Shown piece by piece: positions 29,430-36,862 of a DNA stretch of 43,382 nt. A program made the position numbers and the translations under genes. The stretch covers positions 1-43,382 of IMG/VR virus record IMGVR_UViG_3300046514_000317; one strand, given 5' to 3'. The notes beneath the pieces were generated by a model. The model did not search any database and was not told where the DNA came from. It worked only from the letters and a program-made list of their open reading frames with translations. The DNA is from a virus. The stretch's first letter is position 1. Each line of letters opens with the position of its first letter.

Positions 29430-29897
29430 TCAGTCTCCTAGCCACTTCGCGTGATACATCTCGATGGGCGCGAACCCCAGCCGCTTGAATAGTGGGGATG
29501 CGTCATTGTGCAGCTTCGCGCCGACACACCAGCGTTGCACGCCGCGCCTGCGCAATTCCTTCTCCACCGCCTGAAACAGGATGATCCCGTTGCGACCACG
29601 CCGATGCTCGGGATGCACGAAGAAGATGTCCATTGTAGCGGTGAGGCATGTCGCGTAATGCAACCCCGGCGCGATGAAGCCCCAATAGTAACCGATGATA
29701 TGACCACCATCACGCAGCACCACGATGTGGAACTCGCCGCGCGCCTCACGTTCGTCGTAGACGTGCCATTGCGGGTCGAGCGGCACCTTGTCCTTATCGA
29801 GCGCCAACTCTTCCCAGTGCAACGGCAGCAGCGGCAGCATCTCATCGATGGTCGGGCGCCACGGCTCGGGACCAGCGGTAATCACGGCGCCAAGCAC
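29430..29897 (-). CDS. GNAT-family N-acetyltransferase
   Basis: The 155-aa product has a GNAT fold: strand HIVVLRDGGHIIGYYWGFI, motif A region MDIFFVHPEHRRGRNGIILF (acetyl-CoA loop HRRGRNG, about 98-104) and the final KLHNDASPLFKRLGFAPIE. It would transfer an acetyl group to an amine, but the substrate cannot be told. It is embedded among virion genes and overlaps the hydroxylase gene by 16 bases, so the two are probably made together. Confidence 0.85.
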   Translation of the reverse strand: MLGAVITAGPEPWRPTIDEMLPLLPLHWEELALDKDKVPLDPQWHVYDEREARGEFHIVVLRDGGHIIGYYWGFIAPGLHYATCLTATMDIFFVHPEHRRGRNGIILFQAVEKELRRRGVQRWCVGAKLHNDASPLFKRLGFAPIEMYHAKWLGD

Positions 29898-30442
29898 ACG
29901 TCCACGATCAGATGAATGCGGTCATCGGCACTGTTGTTTTCCACCGCATGCACTTCGCGCGGCGTGAATGTCCACACGCTACCGGTCAGCATCGCCACGG
30001 TCTCGTCGCCGTTGTGATAGAGCGAGCCGGGCAACCCGAGCAGCGCGACATGGAACCGTGCGCGCTCATCATTGCGGGCGGCATACTCACCAACGTTGTC
30101 CGCGTGCGGCGCGATGCGCGCGCCAGGCCGCAGCCGGGTGATCAGCAGCCGGTCGAGCTGGTAGGCAGCGACGCGGCGCATCAGGTCCAGCACGATGGTT
30201 TGCCACGGCAGCAGCCGCGCGGCTGGCAACCACACCGGCTTGTCATCCTCGATCACAGTATCGACGCTGCGAGCCGCGCTCGGCCCGGTGTAGCGCAGCA
30301 GGATGTCGTCCACCTCGCTGTGCGGCGTGCCAGGATAGGTCGTGCGGAATGTGTCGGCGTTCCACAGCTCGGGGTGACGCTGTAGCGCGAGCAGCATCGG
30401 CATTGTATCAACGCCGGCAGCGATCTGTTGGAAGTATCGCAT
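29882..30442 (-). CDS. Aspartyl/asparaginyl beta-hydroxylase-like 2-oxoglutarate oxygenase
   Basis: The 186-aa product has the iron-binding pattern HAD (His113, Asp115) and a distal His165 in TPREVHAVENN, with Arg175 in DDRIHLIVDV as likely 2-oxoglutarate ligand. The cupin strands around RARFHVALLGLPGSLYHNGD fit the aspartyl/asparaginyl beta-hydroxylase family. It may hydroxylate a phage structural protein or host target. The pairing with a GNAT gene in a tail/ejection cluster is known from other phages, without known substrate. Confidence 0.82.
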   Translation of the reverse strand: MRYFQQIAAGVDTMPMLLALQRHPELWNADTFRTTYPGTPHSEVDDILLRYTGPSAARSVDTVIEDDKPVWLPAARLLPWQTIVLDLMRRVAAYQLDRLLITRLRPGARIAPHADNVGEYAARNDERARFHVALLGLPGSLYHNGDETVAMLTGSVWTFTPREVHAVENNSADDRIHLIVDVCLAP

Positions 30443-30451
30443 GCAACTATC

Positions 30452-31024
30452 CTAAGCCGACGTGCTGTCCGTTATGAGCCCATAGGCAGCCAGCGCGACG
30501 CACAGCGCCTTCCCCGCGGCGTTGCCGGCCCACGCCCCGCTGACCGTCGGCTTGCCGATCGGCGTCGTGCTGTGGAACCCCACGTTGAGCATGCCGAGCG
30601 CCCCCGTCATGGTATCGCCGGCCCGGTTCACCTTGCCGGCGAGTGCCGCGGCGTTGGCGGTGACTTGCGTCTGCAGGTTGGCATCGGCCGCCTGGCGTGC
30701 CTGCGCCTCGACCAGAGTGCTGTTGTTGGTCCCCATGGTGAGCGCCTGGTCCGCAGTGACGCGGGCGTCCGTCTCGGCGCGGTCGGCATTGGCGCGCGCC
30801 AGGGCCTCGGCGGCGAGGTTGTTCGTCAGCGTCGTATCAGCCGCGGCGCGCGCTGCCGTCTCATCCGCCAGGTTGCTGGCGGTTCCCCCCGCATCGGCGC
30901 CAGCCGCCTGGCCTGTGCGGCGCCACAGCGAAACGAAGAAGCTACGCCATGCCACCGCAATGTCGCCCGTGCTGGGATCGATCAGCGGGCCTGACGGGAA
31001 CGCGGTGCCGAGCGCGCCAGACAC
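30452..31024 (-). CDS. Tail fibre / needle-like coiled-coil protein, 190 aa
   Basis: GTG start at 31024. The N-terminus PSTGDIAVAWRSFFVSLWRR is followed by ~90 residues of trimeric coiled-coil type repeats (AARAAADTTLTNNLAAEALA, RADRAETDARVTADQAL-like), and then a short beta domain with KVNRAGDTMTGALGMLNVGF, a motif common in phage fibres. It probably forms a slender trimeric tail component. Confidence 0.75.
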   Translation of the reverse strand: MSGALGTAFPSGPLIDPSTGDIAVAWRSFFVSLWRRTGQAAGADAGGTASNLADETAARAAADTTLTNNLAAEALARANADRAETDARVTADQALTMGTNNSTLVEAQARQAADANLQTQVTANAAALAGKVNRAGDTMTGALGMLNVGFHSTTPIGKPTVSGAWAGNAAGKALCVALAAYGLITDSTSA

Positions 31025-31027
31025 TGC

Positions 31028-31855
31028 TCAGTGCCCTATCGCGAACCAGGTGAAGCTGGTGTTTGCCAGCCCGATGGACGTGCCGGACGACACGTCGATC
31101 TTGAGCAGGTAACCGGTGGCCGCCGCGGTGGTCACCTGACCCGACCCGCCACCGGATGCGTTGAATCGCGAAAAGTATGCGCCCGGGTTGGCGCTGCCGC
31201 CGTCAGCCTGGAAGTCCATTGTCCGGTCGGTCCACGGTGTCGGAAAGTTCACCGCGACGGCTGCGCTGCCATCCGAGATGCTGGTGCCCTTTTGCATCGT
31301 CACGATACCGCTGGGGGCGGTTACCGCAATGGCGTTGATTTGCGCCTGCAGGTTGGCATCGCCCGTCTGGCGGTCGGTCTGCTCGCTCTGGATCGCGTCA
31401 AACAGGTCATTGTCGGCATTGAATCGCGCCGTGCCCTCCGCATCATCAGCTGCAATGCGCGCGTTCTGCTCGGCGCTGTCGGCGTTGCTGCGTGCCGTCG
31501 CCTCGGCCGCGATCAATGAGTTGACGCCCAGTATGTCGAGCGCATCGGCAATCGTCGGTGCCGACACCACGGGCGCCATGGCCGCGCTGACGATGGTGGT
31601 GGCCTCAATGTCGGCCACCAGGTTGCCGTGGATGTCTTTGACGATCAGCCGGTAGTCGCCGTTGCCATACATCAGCGAGTAGCCGGCGGCGTTGAGCACA
31701 ATCGGATTGGTGTTGAGCGCGGTCAGGCCAGGATCGAGCCAGGTCGATTTCGGCGTGCTGGTGCCGGCGATGTAGGTGGTGATCGTGCCGCCCGCATAGG
31801 GCGTGCCCTCGGCATCAGCCCATTGCAGATACGGGACAACGATCGGCACACCCAT
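31028..31855 (-). CDS. Tail fibre / spike-type protein, 275 aa
   Basis: ATG 31855 with GGAG upstream. The N-terminal domain (GVPIVVPYLQWADAEGTPYA, GGTITTYIAGTSTPKSTWLD, NPIVLNAAGYSLMYGNGDYR) is a familiar virion-attachment domain of phage tailspikes. A coiled-coil stretch (ATARSNADSAEQNARIAADD) follows, then a beta-rich C-terminal domain. It probably binds the virion by its N-terminus and ends in a receptor- or structure-stabilising domain. Confidence 0.75.
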   Translation of the reverse strand: MGVPIVVPYLQWADAEGTPYAGGTITTYIAGTSTPKSTWLDPGLTALNTNPIVLNAAGYSLMYGNGDYRLIVKDIHGNLVADIEATTIVSAAMAPVVSAPTIADALDILGVNSLIAAEATARSNADSAEQNARIAADDAEGTARFNADNDLFDAIQSEQTDRQTGDANLQAQINAIAVTAPSGIVTMQKGTSISDGSAAVAVNFPTPWTDRTMDFQADGGSANPGAYFSRFNASGGGSGQVTTAAATGYLLKIDVSSGTSIGLANTSFTWFAIGH

Positions 31856-31859
31856 GATG

Positions 31860-33401
31860 CTACTCCGCTGCCTGCTGCTGCCGCACCGGCTCGTCGGCAT
31901 CGGCGGCCTCGGCGGTGACCCAGGCGCCCTGCAGCACGGTGGGCGCATTGACTGTCCAGCTCACCCGGAAGACCCGATCGCGCGCCATCCCCAAGCGCTG
32001 CCACTGCATCGACGTCTGGTAATCGCCACCGGCTCCGAGTGTTGGCGATGTGCCGCCGATCGCCTGCGTCACCGGAAAACCGTAGCTGTGGCCACGGTCG
32101 TCGCTCCAGTCCAATGACACCAGCAGATTAGCTGGCACCGGGCCCTGTTTCGGTGCGGTGCCGGTTTCCATGTCGGCCACGAATTCCCGGTAAAACACCC
32201 GGCCGCCGTTGTTCACCAGATGGGGCCACGCGCGCTGGCGCAGGATCGGGCCGACAACCGAGCCCTTGCAGTCGGTGTAGATCTCGGCATCGAGCGCATA
32301 GAGGTCGCCGGTCTGGTGATCACCGATCAGCAGCGTGCCGTCGCTGAGCGCGCAGAAGGCATTGGCGCGGTGCCGATGCACATCGCCGTTGGTGTCGATC
32401 CAGCCCCACTCGTGCCACAAGCCGGTGCCGGTATCATAAACCCAGGTTGCGTCAGCGGTGGGGAAGGACAGGGCGTAAAACGTATGCCCGCCGATCTGAT
32501 AGCAGAAGCCGATAGCGTCACCGATCGTCGGGTATTTACGGATGGTGTCCTCGATCGCATACGTGCTGATGCGTTTGGTCTGGTAGCCGGCGGTCATCAT
32601 CACCACGCCGCGGCCCTGGCGATTGCGCGAGAGCCAGAAAATACCGTTGTCATACTCAGCAACCGAATAGACCGCGGCGCAGCCGTGATCGATGAACACG
32701 CCCTGCACTTCGGCGAACTGGGACGAGCCTGCACCGGTATCGGTGGGGCCGGCATTATACCAGACTTCCGACGTGCGCACGCCCAGCAGGTAGACCTCGC
32801 GCCGCGCCACCGCGATCGTCAGCAGTAGATCACTAGCGCTCTCTTTGTTGGCGAAATCGCCGGCCAAAGGGTCGAACTGGTTGGACAGGCTCAGGCTCCA
32901 GTAGAACTGCGGTGTGAAGTCCCTGTTGAAGAGAAAAAACGTGTCGAGATATTTGACCGCGGACGCGCCAGTGAATAGGCCGCTGGGGTCGACAATCTGG
33001 CTCATGGTATAGGTCGTCAGGTTGACATCCCACCCATTGGCGCTGCCGTCGACGATCAGCATGTCTAGCCCATTGTCGGCCATGGACACCGGGCTCGTGA
33101 TGCCGGCGGTGACGGCGCCGAGCGCGGTGCCGCCGGTCCACCCGGTGGTATCGAGCTGGAACACCTCGCCGCCGCTGACCACGAATGTGCCCTCATTGGC
33201 GGCCTGGTGGATGCCGCGGATCGGGCCGGTGCCAACGCTGGTGAGCCACCGTGTGCCGGGTGTCGGGTAGTGTGCCAGGCGAGCCGGCTCACCCTCGGCT
33301 TCGGGGATCGGCTCGGGGTAGAGGTTGAGGCAGCGCTGCGCCGAGGCGACGACGCTGCGCGCCTGGTAGGCACCACCGGTGAGCGGGACGGGCTTGGCCA
33401 T
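31860..33401 (-). CDS. P22 gp10-like packaged-DNA stabilisation / tail hub protein
   Basis: The 513-aa product starts KPVPLTGGAYQARSVVASAQ then RCLNLYPEPIPEAEGEPARL, the characteristic N-terminus of the gp10 family. A beta-propeller-like series follows (GLWHEWGWIDTNG, ADATWVYDTGTG, GTLLIGDHQTGDLYALDAEI). gp10-type proteins plug the tail after packaging, below the gp4 ring. Position among gp4-like and fibre genes agrees. Confidence 0.85.
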   Translation of the reverse strand: MAKPVPLTGGAYQARSVVASAQRCLNLYPEPIPEAEGEPARLAHYPTPGTRWLTSVGTGPIRGIHQAANEGTFVVSGGEVFQLDTTGWTGGTALGAVTAGITSPVSMADNGLDMLIVDGSANGWDVNLTTYTMSQIVDPSGLFTGASAVKYLDTFFLFNRDFTPQFYWSLSLSNQFDPLAGDFANKESASDLLLTIAVARREVYLLGVRTSEVWYNAGPTDTGAGSSQFAEVQGVFIDHGCAAVYSVAEYDNGIFWLSRNRQGRGVVMMTAGYQTKRISTYAIEDTIRKYPTIGDAIGFCYQIGGHTFYALSFPTADATWVYDTGTGLWHEWGWIDTNGDVHRHRANAFCALSDGTLLIGDHQTGDLYALDAEIYTDCKGSVVGPILRQRAWPHLVNNGGRVFYREFVADMETGTAPKQGPVPANLLVSLDWSDDRGHSYGFPVTQAIGGTSPTLGAGGDYQTSMQWQRLGMARDRVFRVSWTVNAPTVLQGAWVTAEAADADEPVRQQQAAE

Positions 33402-34816
33402 CAGGTCGTCGCCGCCTGCAGCTCGGCGCCGGACAGTGCCCGCGGCCAGTAGCGAACACGCCTTACCCAGCCATTCAGATATGCGCCGATTGTCGGGTTG
33501 TCGTTACCGAACGTCAGCCGGCTCAGCGAGCTGGGAACCCCAACGCTATACGACACAGTCGCCGCGCCATTCAGGCAGCCGGTGCCTGTCGTCCCGTTCC
33601 ACGCCGCACCGAGCTTCGTCACGGCGCTCGCGGCAACGGAGCCCGCTGACGGCGAGGTCGTGTGGGATGACGCTATCGACGTGGCAAACTGTGCGGTTGC
33701 TACGTTCGCCATCAACCCGCGCAGGATCAATCGGTTGGCGGGGCTTTGGTCAGTAAACGCGCACACATCTCGGACCGGCGCCCCTGGGTTGGGGCTTTGC
33801 CCGACCATGAACTCGCCGACCAACGAGCTAGCGGCCGTATTGAACCAGCTGCCGATTGGCATGTAACAGGCATCAGCGATGCGCTGCGCCGATGCGCCGG
33901 CTGTTGGTATATAGCTCGTGGCAAACGTCCCAGCCTCAAGCTGTGCATTGGTCACGCTGCCAGTGACGGTCAGCGTCAGGCTGCCGGCGGTGGGAGTAAA
34001 CGTCTGCGACACACGCTGGGCGGCACCGGTCCCCACCAATGCGCCCGTCGCGGTGCCGCTCTTTGTGACGGTTCCTGTGCCGTAGAATGACAGCGTCGTG
34101 GCGACGGCGGTGGTGGTGACAGATTGGGTGGAGAGCGCCGCGCTGTTGAGCAGTAGATTGGTGCGCGTCTCTTCGATCAACACGCCGTTCAGCAGATGCG
34201 AGACCGGGTCATAGTCCCATCGCGGCACATCCGCGGCCGCGATCTGCAGCGCGCCGTTCGCATCGATGTAGGTGCCGACGCTAGCCCGTAAAAATGTGAT
34301 GCGCGGCTCGAGAAAGCCGGGCGTCATGAAGCTGATATCGAGCATCGATGGCCCTTGCGCCGTCGCTGCCCACGCGCCCCCAGTCCAGTTGAATAGAGCG
34401 ACGCCGGCAAGCACGCCGTAGGGTGTTGCGACTGAGGGCCCGGCCTGGCCCGCCGGCTGCCAGGTGGCGCCGTCCCAGTTGAAGGCCGCGACCCCCCGTA
34501 GTGAGCCGCTTGGCGTCGCAGGCGACGGCTGCCCGCCCGGTGGCGTCCAGGCCGATCCTGACCAGGTATAAATCGCGGCACCGTCAAGCACGCCGGATGG
34601 TGTCGCGACGCCCGGCTGAGCGCGGCCAGCCGGCTGCCAGGTGGCGCCGTCCCAGGCGAATGGCGCAAGGCCCCGCAACACGCCCGTGGGCGTCGCCACA
34701 GAGGGGCTGGCCTGGGCCGATGGCTGCCAGGCAGCGCCGTCCCAGGCGAACGTCGCCACGCCCTGCAATGTGCCTGTGGGCGTCGCCACGTCCGTGGTTG
34801 GATCAGATGCGGCCAC
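33401..34816 (-). CDS. Tail protein with five ~30-aa repeats and a LamG-like C-terminal region
   Basis: Residues ~10-155 hold five repeats of the form ATP.G.L.GVA.F.WDGA.WQP. A phage-typical domain follows (ITFLRASVGTYIDANGALQI, RWDYDPVSHLLNGVLIEETR), then threonine-rich strands and a concanavalin-like end (LTFGNDNPTIGAYLNGWVRR). This is typical of surface-binding appendages. The repeats look like repeated short beta hairpins that space the binding region from the virion. Confidence 0.75.
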   Translation of the reverse strand: MAASDPTTDVATPTGTLQGVATFAWDGAAWQPSAQASPSVATPTGVLRGLAPFAWDGATWQPAGRAQPGVATPSGVLDGAAIYTWSGSAWTPPGGQPSPATPSGSLRGVAAFNWDGATWQPAGQAGPSVATPYGVLAGVALFNWTGGAWAATAQGPSMLDISFMTPGFLEPRITFLRASVGTYIDANGALQIAAADVPRWDYDPVSHLLNGVLIEETRTNLLLNSAALSTQSVTTTAVATTLSFYGTGTVTKSGTATGALVGTGAAQRVSQTFTPTAGSLTLTVTGSVTNAQLEAGTFATSYIPTAGASAQRIADACYMPIGSWFNTAASSLVGEFMVGQSPNPGAPVRDVCAFTDQSPANRLILRGLMANVATAQFATSIASSHTTSPSAGSVAASAVTKLGAAWNGTTGTGCLNGAATVSYSVGVPSSLSRLTFGNDNPTIGAYLNGWVRRVRYWPRALSGAELQAATT

Positions 34817-35102
34817 TGTCCTGCGCCTCCTCCTGCGTCGCCGCCGCTATCTCTTCCTCCAGCTGCGCTTGCCGCGTTGACAGCATGGCGCCCTGTGTGC
34901 CGCCGCGGTCAGTCGTTGGCACTGGGCCCTGCTGTCCCTGCTGGCTCTGCTGGCGCAGCTGGATAATGATGCTGTCGTAGACTGGGCGGGCCATGCCGTG
35001 CTCGATCCGATCGAGTCCCGCCAGCACGATGTTCCAGTAATCGGGTGACAAAGCCGCGCTCAGCGCCTTGTTGGGTTCGACCAGCGGGTGCGGTAGGTCC
35101 AT
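34803..35102 (-). CDS. Small tail-region protein, 99 aa
   Basis: ATG 35102; the product has LPHPLVEPNKALSAALSPDY and WNIVLAGLDRIEHGMARPVY, then a Gln-rich coiled coil and a Glu-rich end. It overlaps the repeat-bearing tail gene by 14 bases. Its role is unknown; such short coiled coils often chaperone fibres or join baseplate parts. Confidence 0.6.
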   Translation of the reverse strand: MDLPHPLVEPNKALSAALSPDYWNIVLAGLDRIEHGMARPVYDSIIIQLRQQSQQGQQGPVPTTDRGGTQGAMLSTRQAQLEEEIAAATQEEAQDSGRI

Positions 35103-35106
35103 GAGG

Positions 35107-35295
35107 TCAATCCTGCACGTAGGTTGGCACGCCATTATTGTTCCACCATGTGCCAGCGGCACCGGGTGCGATCGGCAGCGCCAGCAGCCATGCCGTTATG
35201 GCCGCCGAGATTTGGGTGGCGGCGCCCGCGTTGGCGATGGCGGCGTTGAGATCGGCCGCCAGCAGCTCATCGCCCTGTTGCCATGGATACGGCAT
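35107..35295 (-). CDS. Short tail-region protein sharing a motif with 35297-36850
   Basis: The 62-aa product starts MPYPWQQGDELLAADLNAAI. The pattern YPW..G.LL.AADLNAA is also near the start of the next larger gene (residues about 18-34). It looks like a shared capping/attachment motif, so the short gene may be a derived duplicate or a partner that assembles at the same site. It lies 1 base after that gene's stop. Confidence 0.65.
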   Translation of the reverse strand: MPYPWQQGDELLAADLNAAIANAGAATQISAAITAWLLALPIAPGAAGTWWNNNGVPTYVQD

Positions 35296-35296
35296 A

Positions 35297-36850
35297 TCAC
35301 GCGGCCCCCGCAGTCAGCGCGATGTGATACCAACCGCCAGAAAGCGGGTCATAGATGTTCAGGTTTTTGGTCTGGGTGTTATAGACCGTGAACGCGTTCG
35401 AGATATTGACATTGGCGGGGACGCCGGTCGGTGTGCCGTTGACCACCGGCCACGGCGACACAAAGCCAGTGGTGGCAGAGGGCACCGGTGGCACATTCGA
35501 GAGCTGCAAATTGCCCCCACCCACCATGTAGATGCGCGCGTTGCCGGACGCTGTAGCGCCGGCCATGCCTATGGTGTTGGTCACCGGCACGCCGCTGTCG
35601 AGCACCTCGAGGGCGCTGCCTTGGGTGGTGGCAAGAACCGTCTGCGCGCTGCCTGACCCGACGATCGTATGGTCGAAGGCGTCGAGGTGCAGCATATCCA
35701 CCCAGTCGGTGCCGGCATGGTTCTGCGACAGGTAAGCCGCACTGGAGTTGGCGTAGTTTCTGATGCCGTAGCAAGCCGGAATGCTCGGTTGGAAGTTCTG
35801 TAGATACAGCACGCCGCCCGCCGACAGCGGCTCGATCCATTGCTGCATCACATGCTCGTCGGTAGAGCTGTTGTCGGAGTAGCGCCACTGCACGAATTGC
35901 GACCGCGAGCCAGACGACAACGATGATATGTGGTTGCGTTGGCCAATGTCGACCGCGACAACCGCAACACCATCAGGCGATACCAGGGTGACGTTCCACG
36001 GATAGGAACTCGTGGCGCGAACTGTGGTGGACGGGATCACGCCAACATCGGCACTGAGATTGTAAGTTCCGGTTCCCCCGGCGCCGGAGCCGAGCGAGGC
36101 GATGGTGACGTAGGCGGTGCCGTCGACACCGGTCGACTCCAGCCGCATGCCGACAGCGAAGGTGCCGGTCGACACCGCGGCGACGGTCATCAGCGTGCCG
36201 TTAAACGACGCGGTGCCGATACCGAACGGGCCGATGAACACCTGGCTTGCAAACGCCATTAAATTAGTGCCGGAATTTGGCTGCACTTTGAAATAGCCGT
36301 CATGCAGCGTGCCGCGCACGGTCGTTGATGGATTGCCGCAATACCAGTCGAACTCGTTTTGCAGCCGGACGTTGGTGTGTGTTCCATTAGCAAGCGGGCT
36401 ATCAACGGTAACGCTGCCGAACGCTCCAGTTACGCAGTTGTCCGCATCCACGACGCTGTAGCCGCCGACCGCAAAGCAGACGGCGCCCGGAGCGAAGTTA
36501 TCAGCGAACCCGGATACCCCGGTGTGATATGTGTTAAAGGGGGTCGCGGTGGCCGGTAGCGTAATCACACCTTCCAGCGCATTGAACGTGCTGCGCGGCG
36601 GCACATTCAGAATTTTGGCGAAGATATCGACGGCCGAGTTCTGGCCATAGCGTGCCGAGAACGTGTAGCCCGGCACCGGGGGGGTGCCGCCGGCCGTCGC
36701 CGGGTCCACCACCGAGGACGGCGCGAACAGGTTCAGCGGGCCGTCGAACGCTGCGTTGAGGTCAGCGGCATACAGCAGCTCGCCGTCGTGCCACGGGTAA
36801 CCGGTGCCACCGTTGCGTGGTGAACCGCCGAGCCGCGTGATGGCATTCAT
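35297..36850 (-). CDS. Tail fibre/spike protein, 517 aa
   Basis: The N-terminal motif YPWHDGELLYAADLNAAFDG is followed by a long Gly/Ser/Thr/Asn-rich beta region (GIGTASFNGTLMTVAAVSTG, GAGGTGTYNLSADVGV) with the character of beta-helical or beta-sandwich phage fibres. It ends NLNIYDPLSGGWYHIALTAG, a common fibre-tip module. No catalytic motif is seen. It probably mediates host-surface binding. Confidence 0.75.
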   Translation of the reverse strand: MNAITRLGGSPRNGGTGYPWHDGELLYAADLNAAFDGPLNLFAPSSVVDPATAGGTPPVPGYTFSARYGQNSAVDIFAKILNVPPRSTFNALEGVITLPATATPFNTYHTGVSGFADNFAPGAVCFAVGGYSVVDADNCVTGAFGSVTVDSPLANGTHTNVRLQNEFDWYCGNPSTTVRGTLHDGYFKVQPNSGTNLMAFASQVFIGPFGIGTASFNGTLMTVAAVSTGTFAVGMRLESTGVDGTAYVTIASLGSGAGGTGTYNLSADVGVIPSTTVRATSSYPWNVTLVSPDGVAVVAVDIGQRNHISSLSSGSRSQFVQWRYSDNSSTDEHVMQQWIEPLSAGGVLYLQNFQPSIPACYGIRNYANSSAAYLSQNHAGTDWVDMLHLDAFDHTIVGSGSAQTVLATTQGSALEVLDSGVPVTNTIGMAGATASGNARIYMVGGGNLQLSNVPPVPSATTGFVSPWPVVNGTPTGVPANVNISNAFTVYNTQTKNLNIYDPLSGGWYHIALTAGAA

Positions 36851-36862
36851 GACCGTCGCCCC

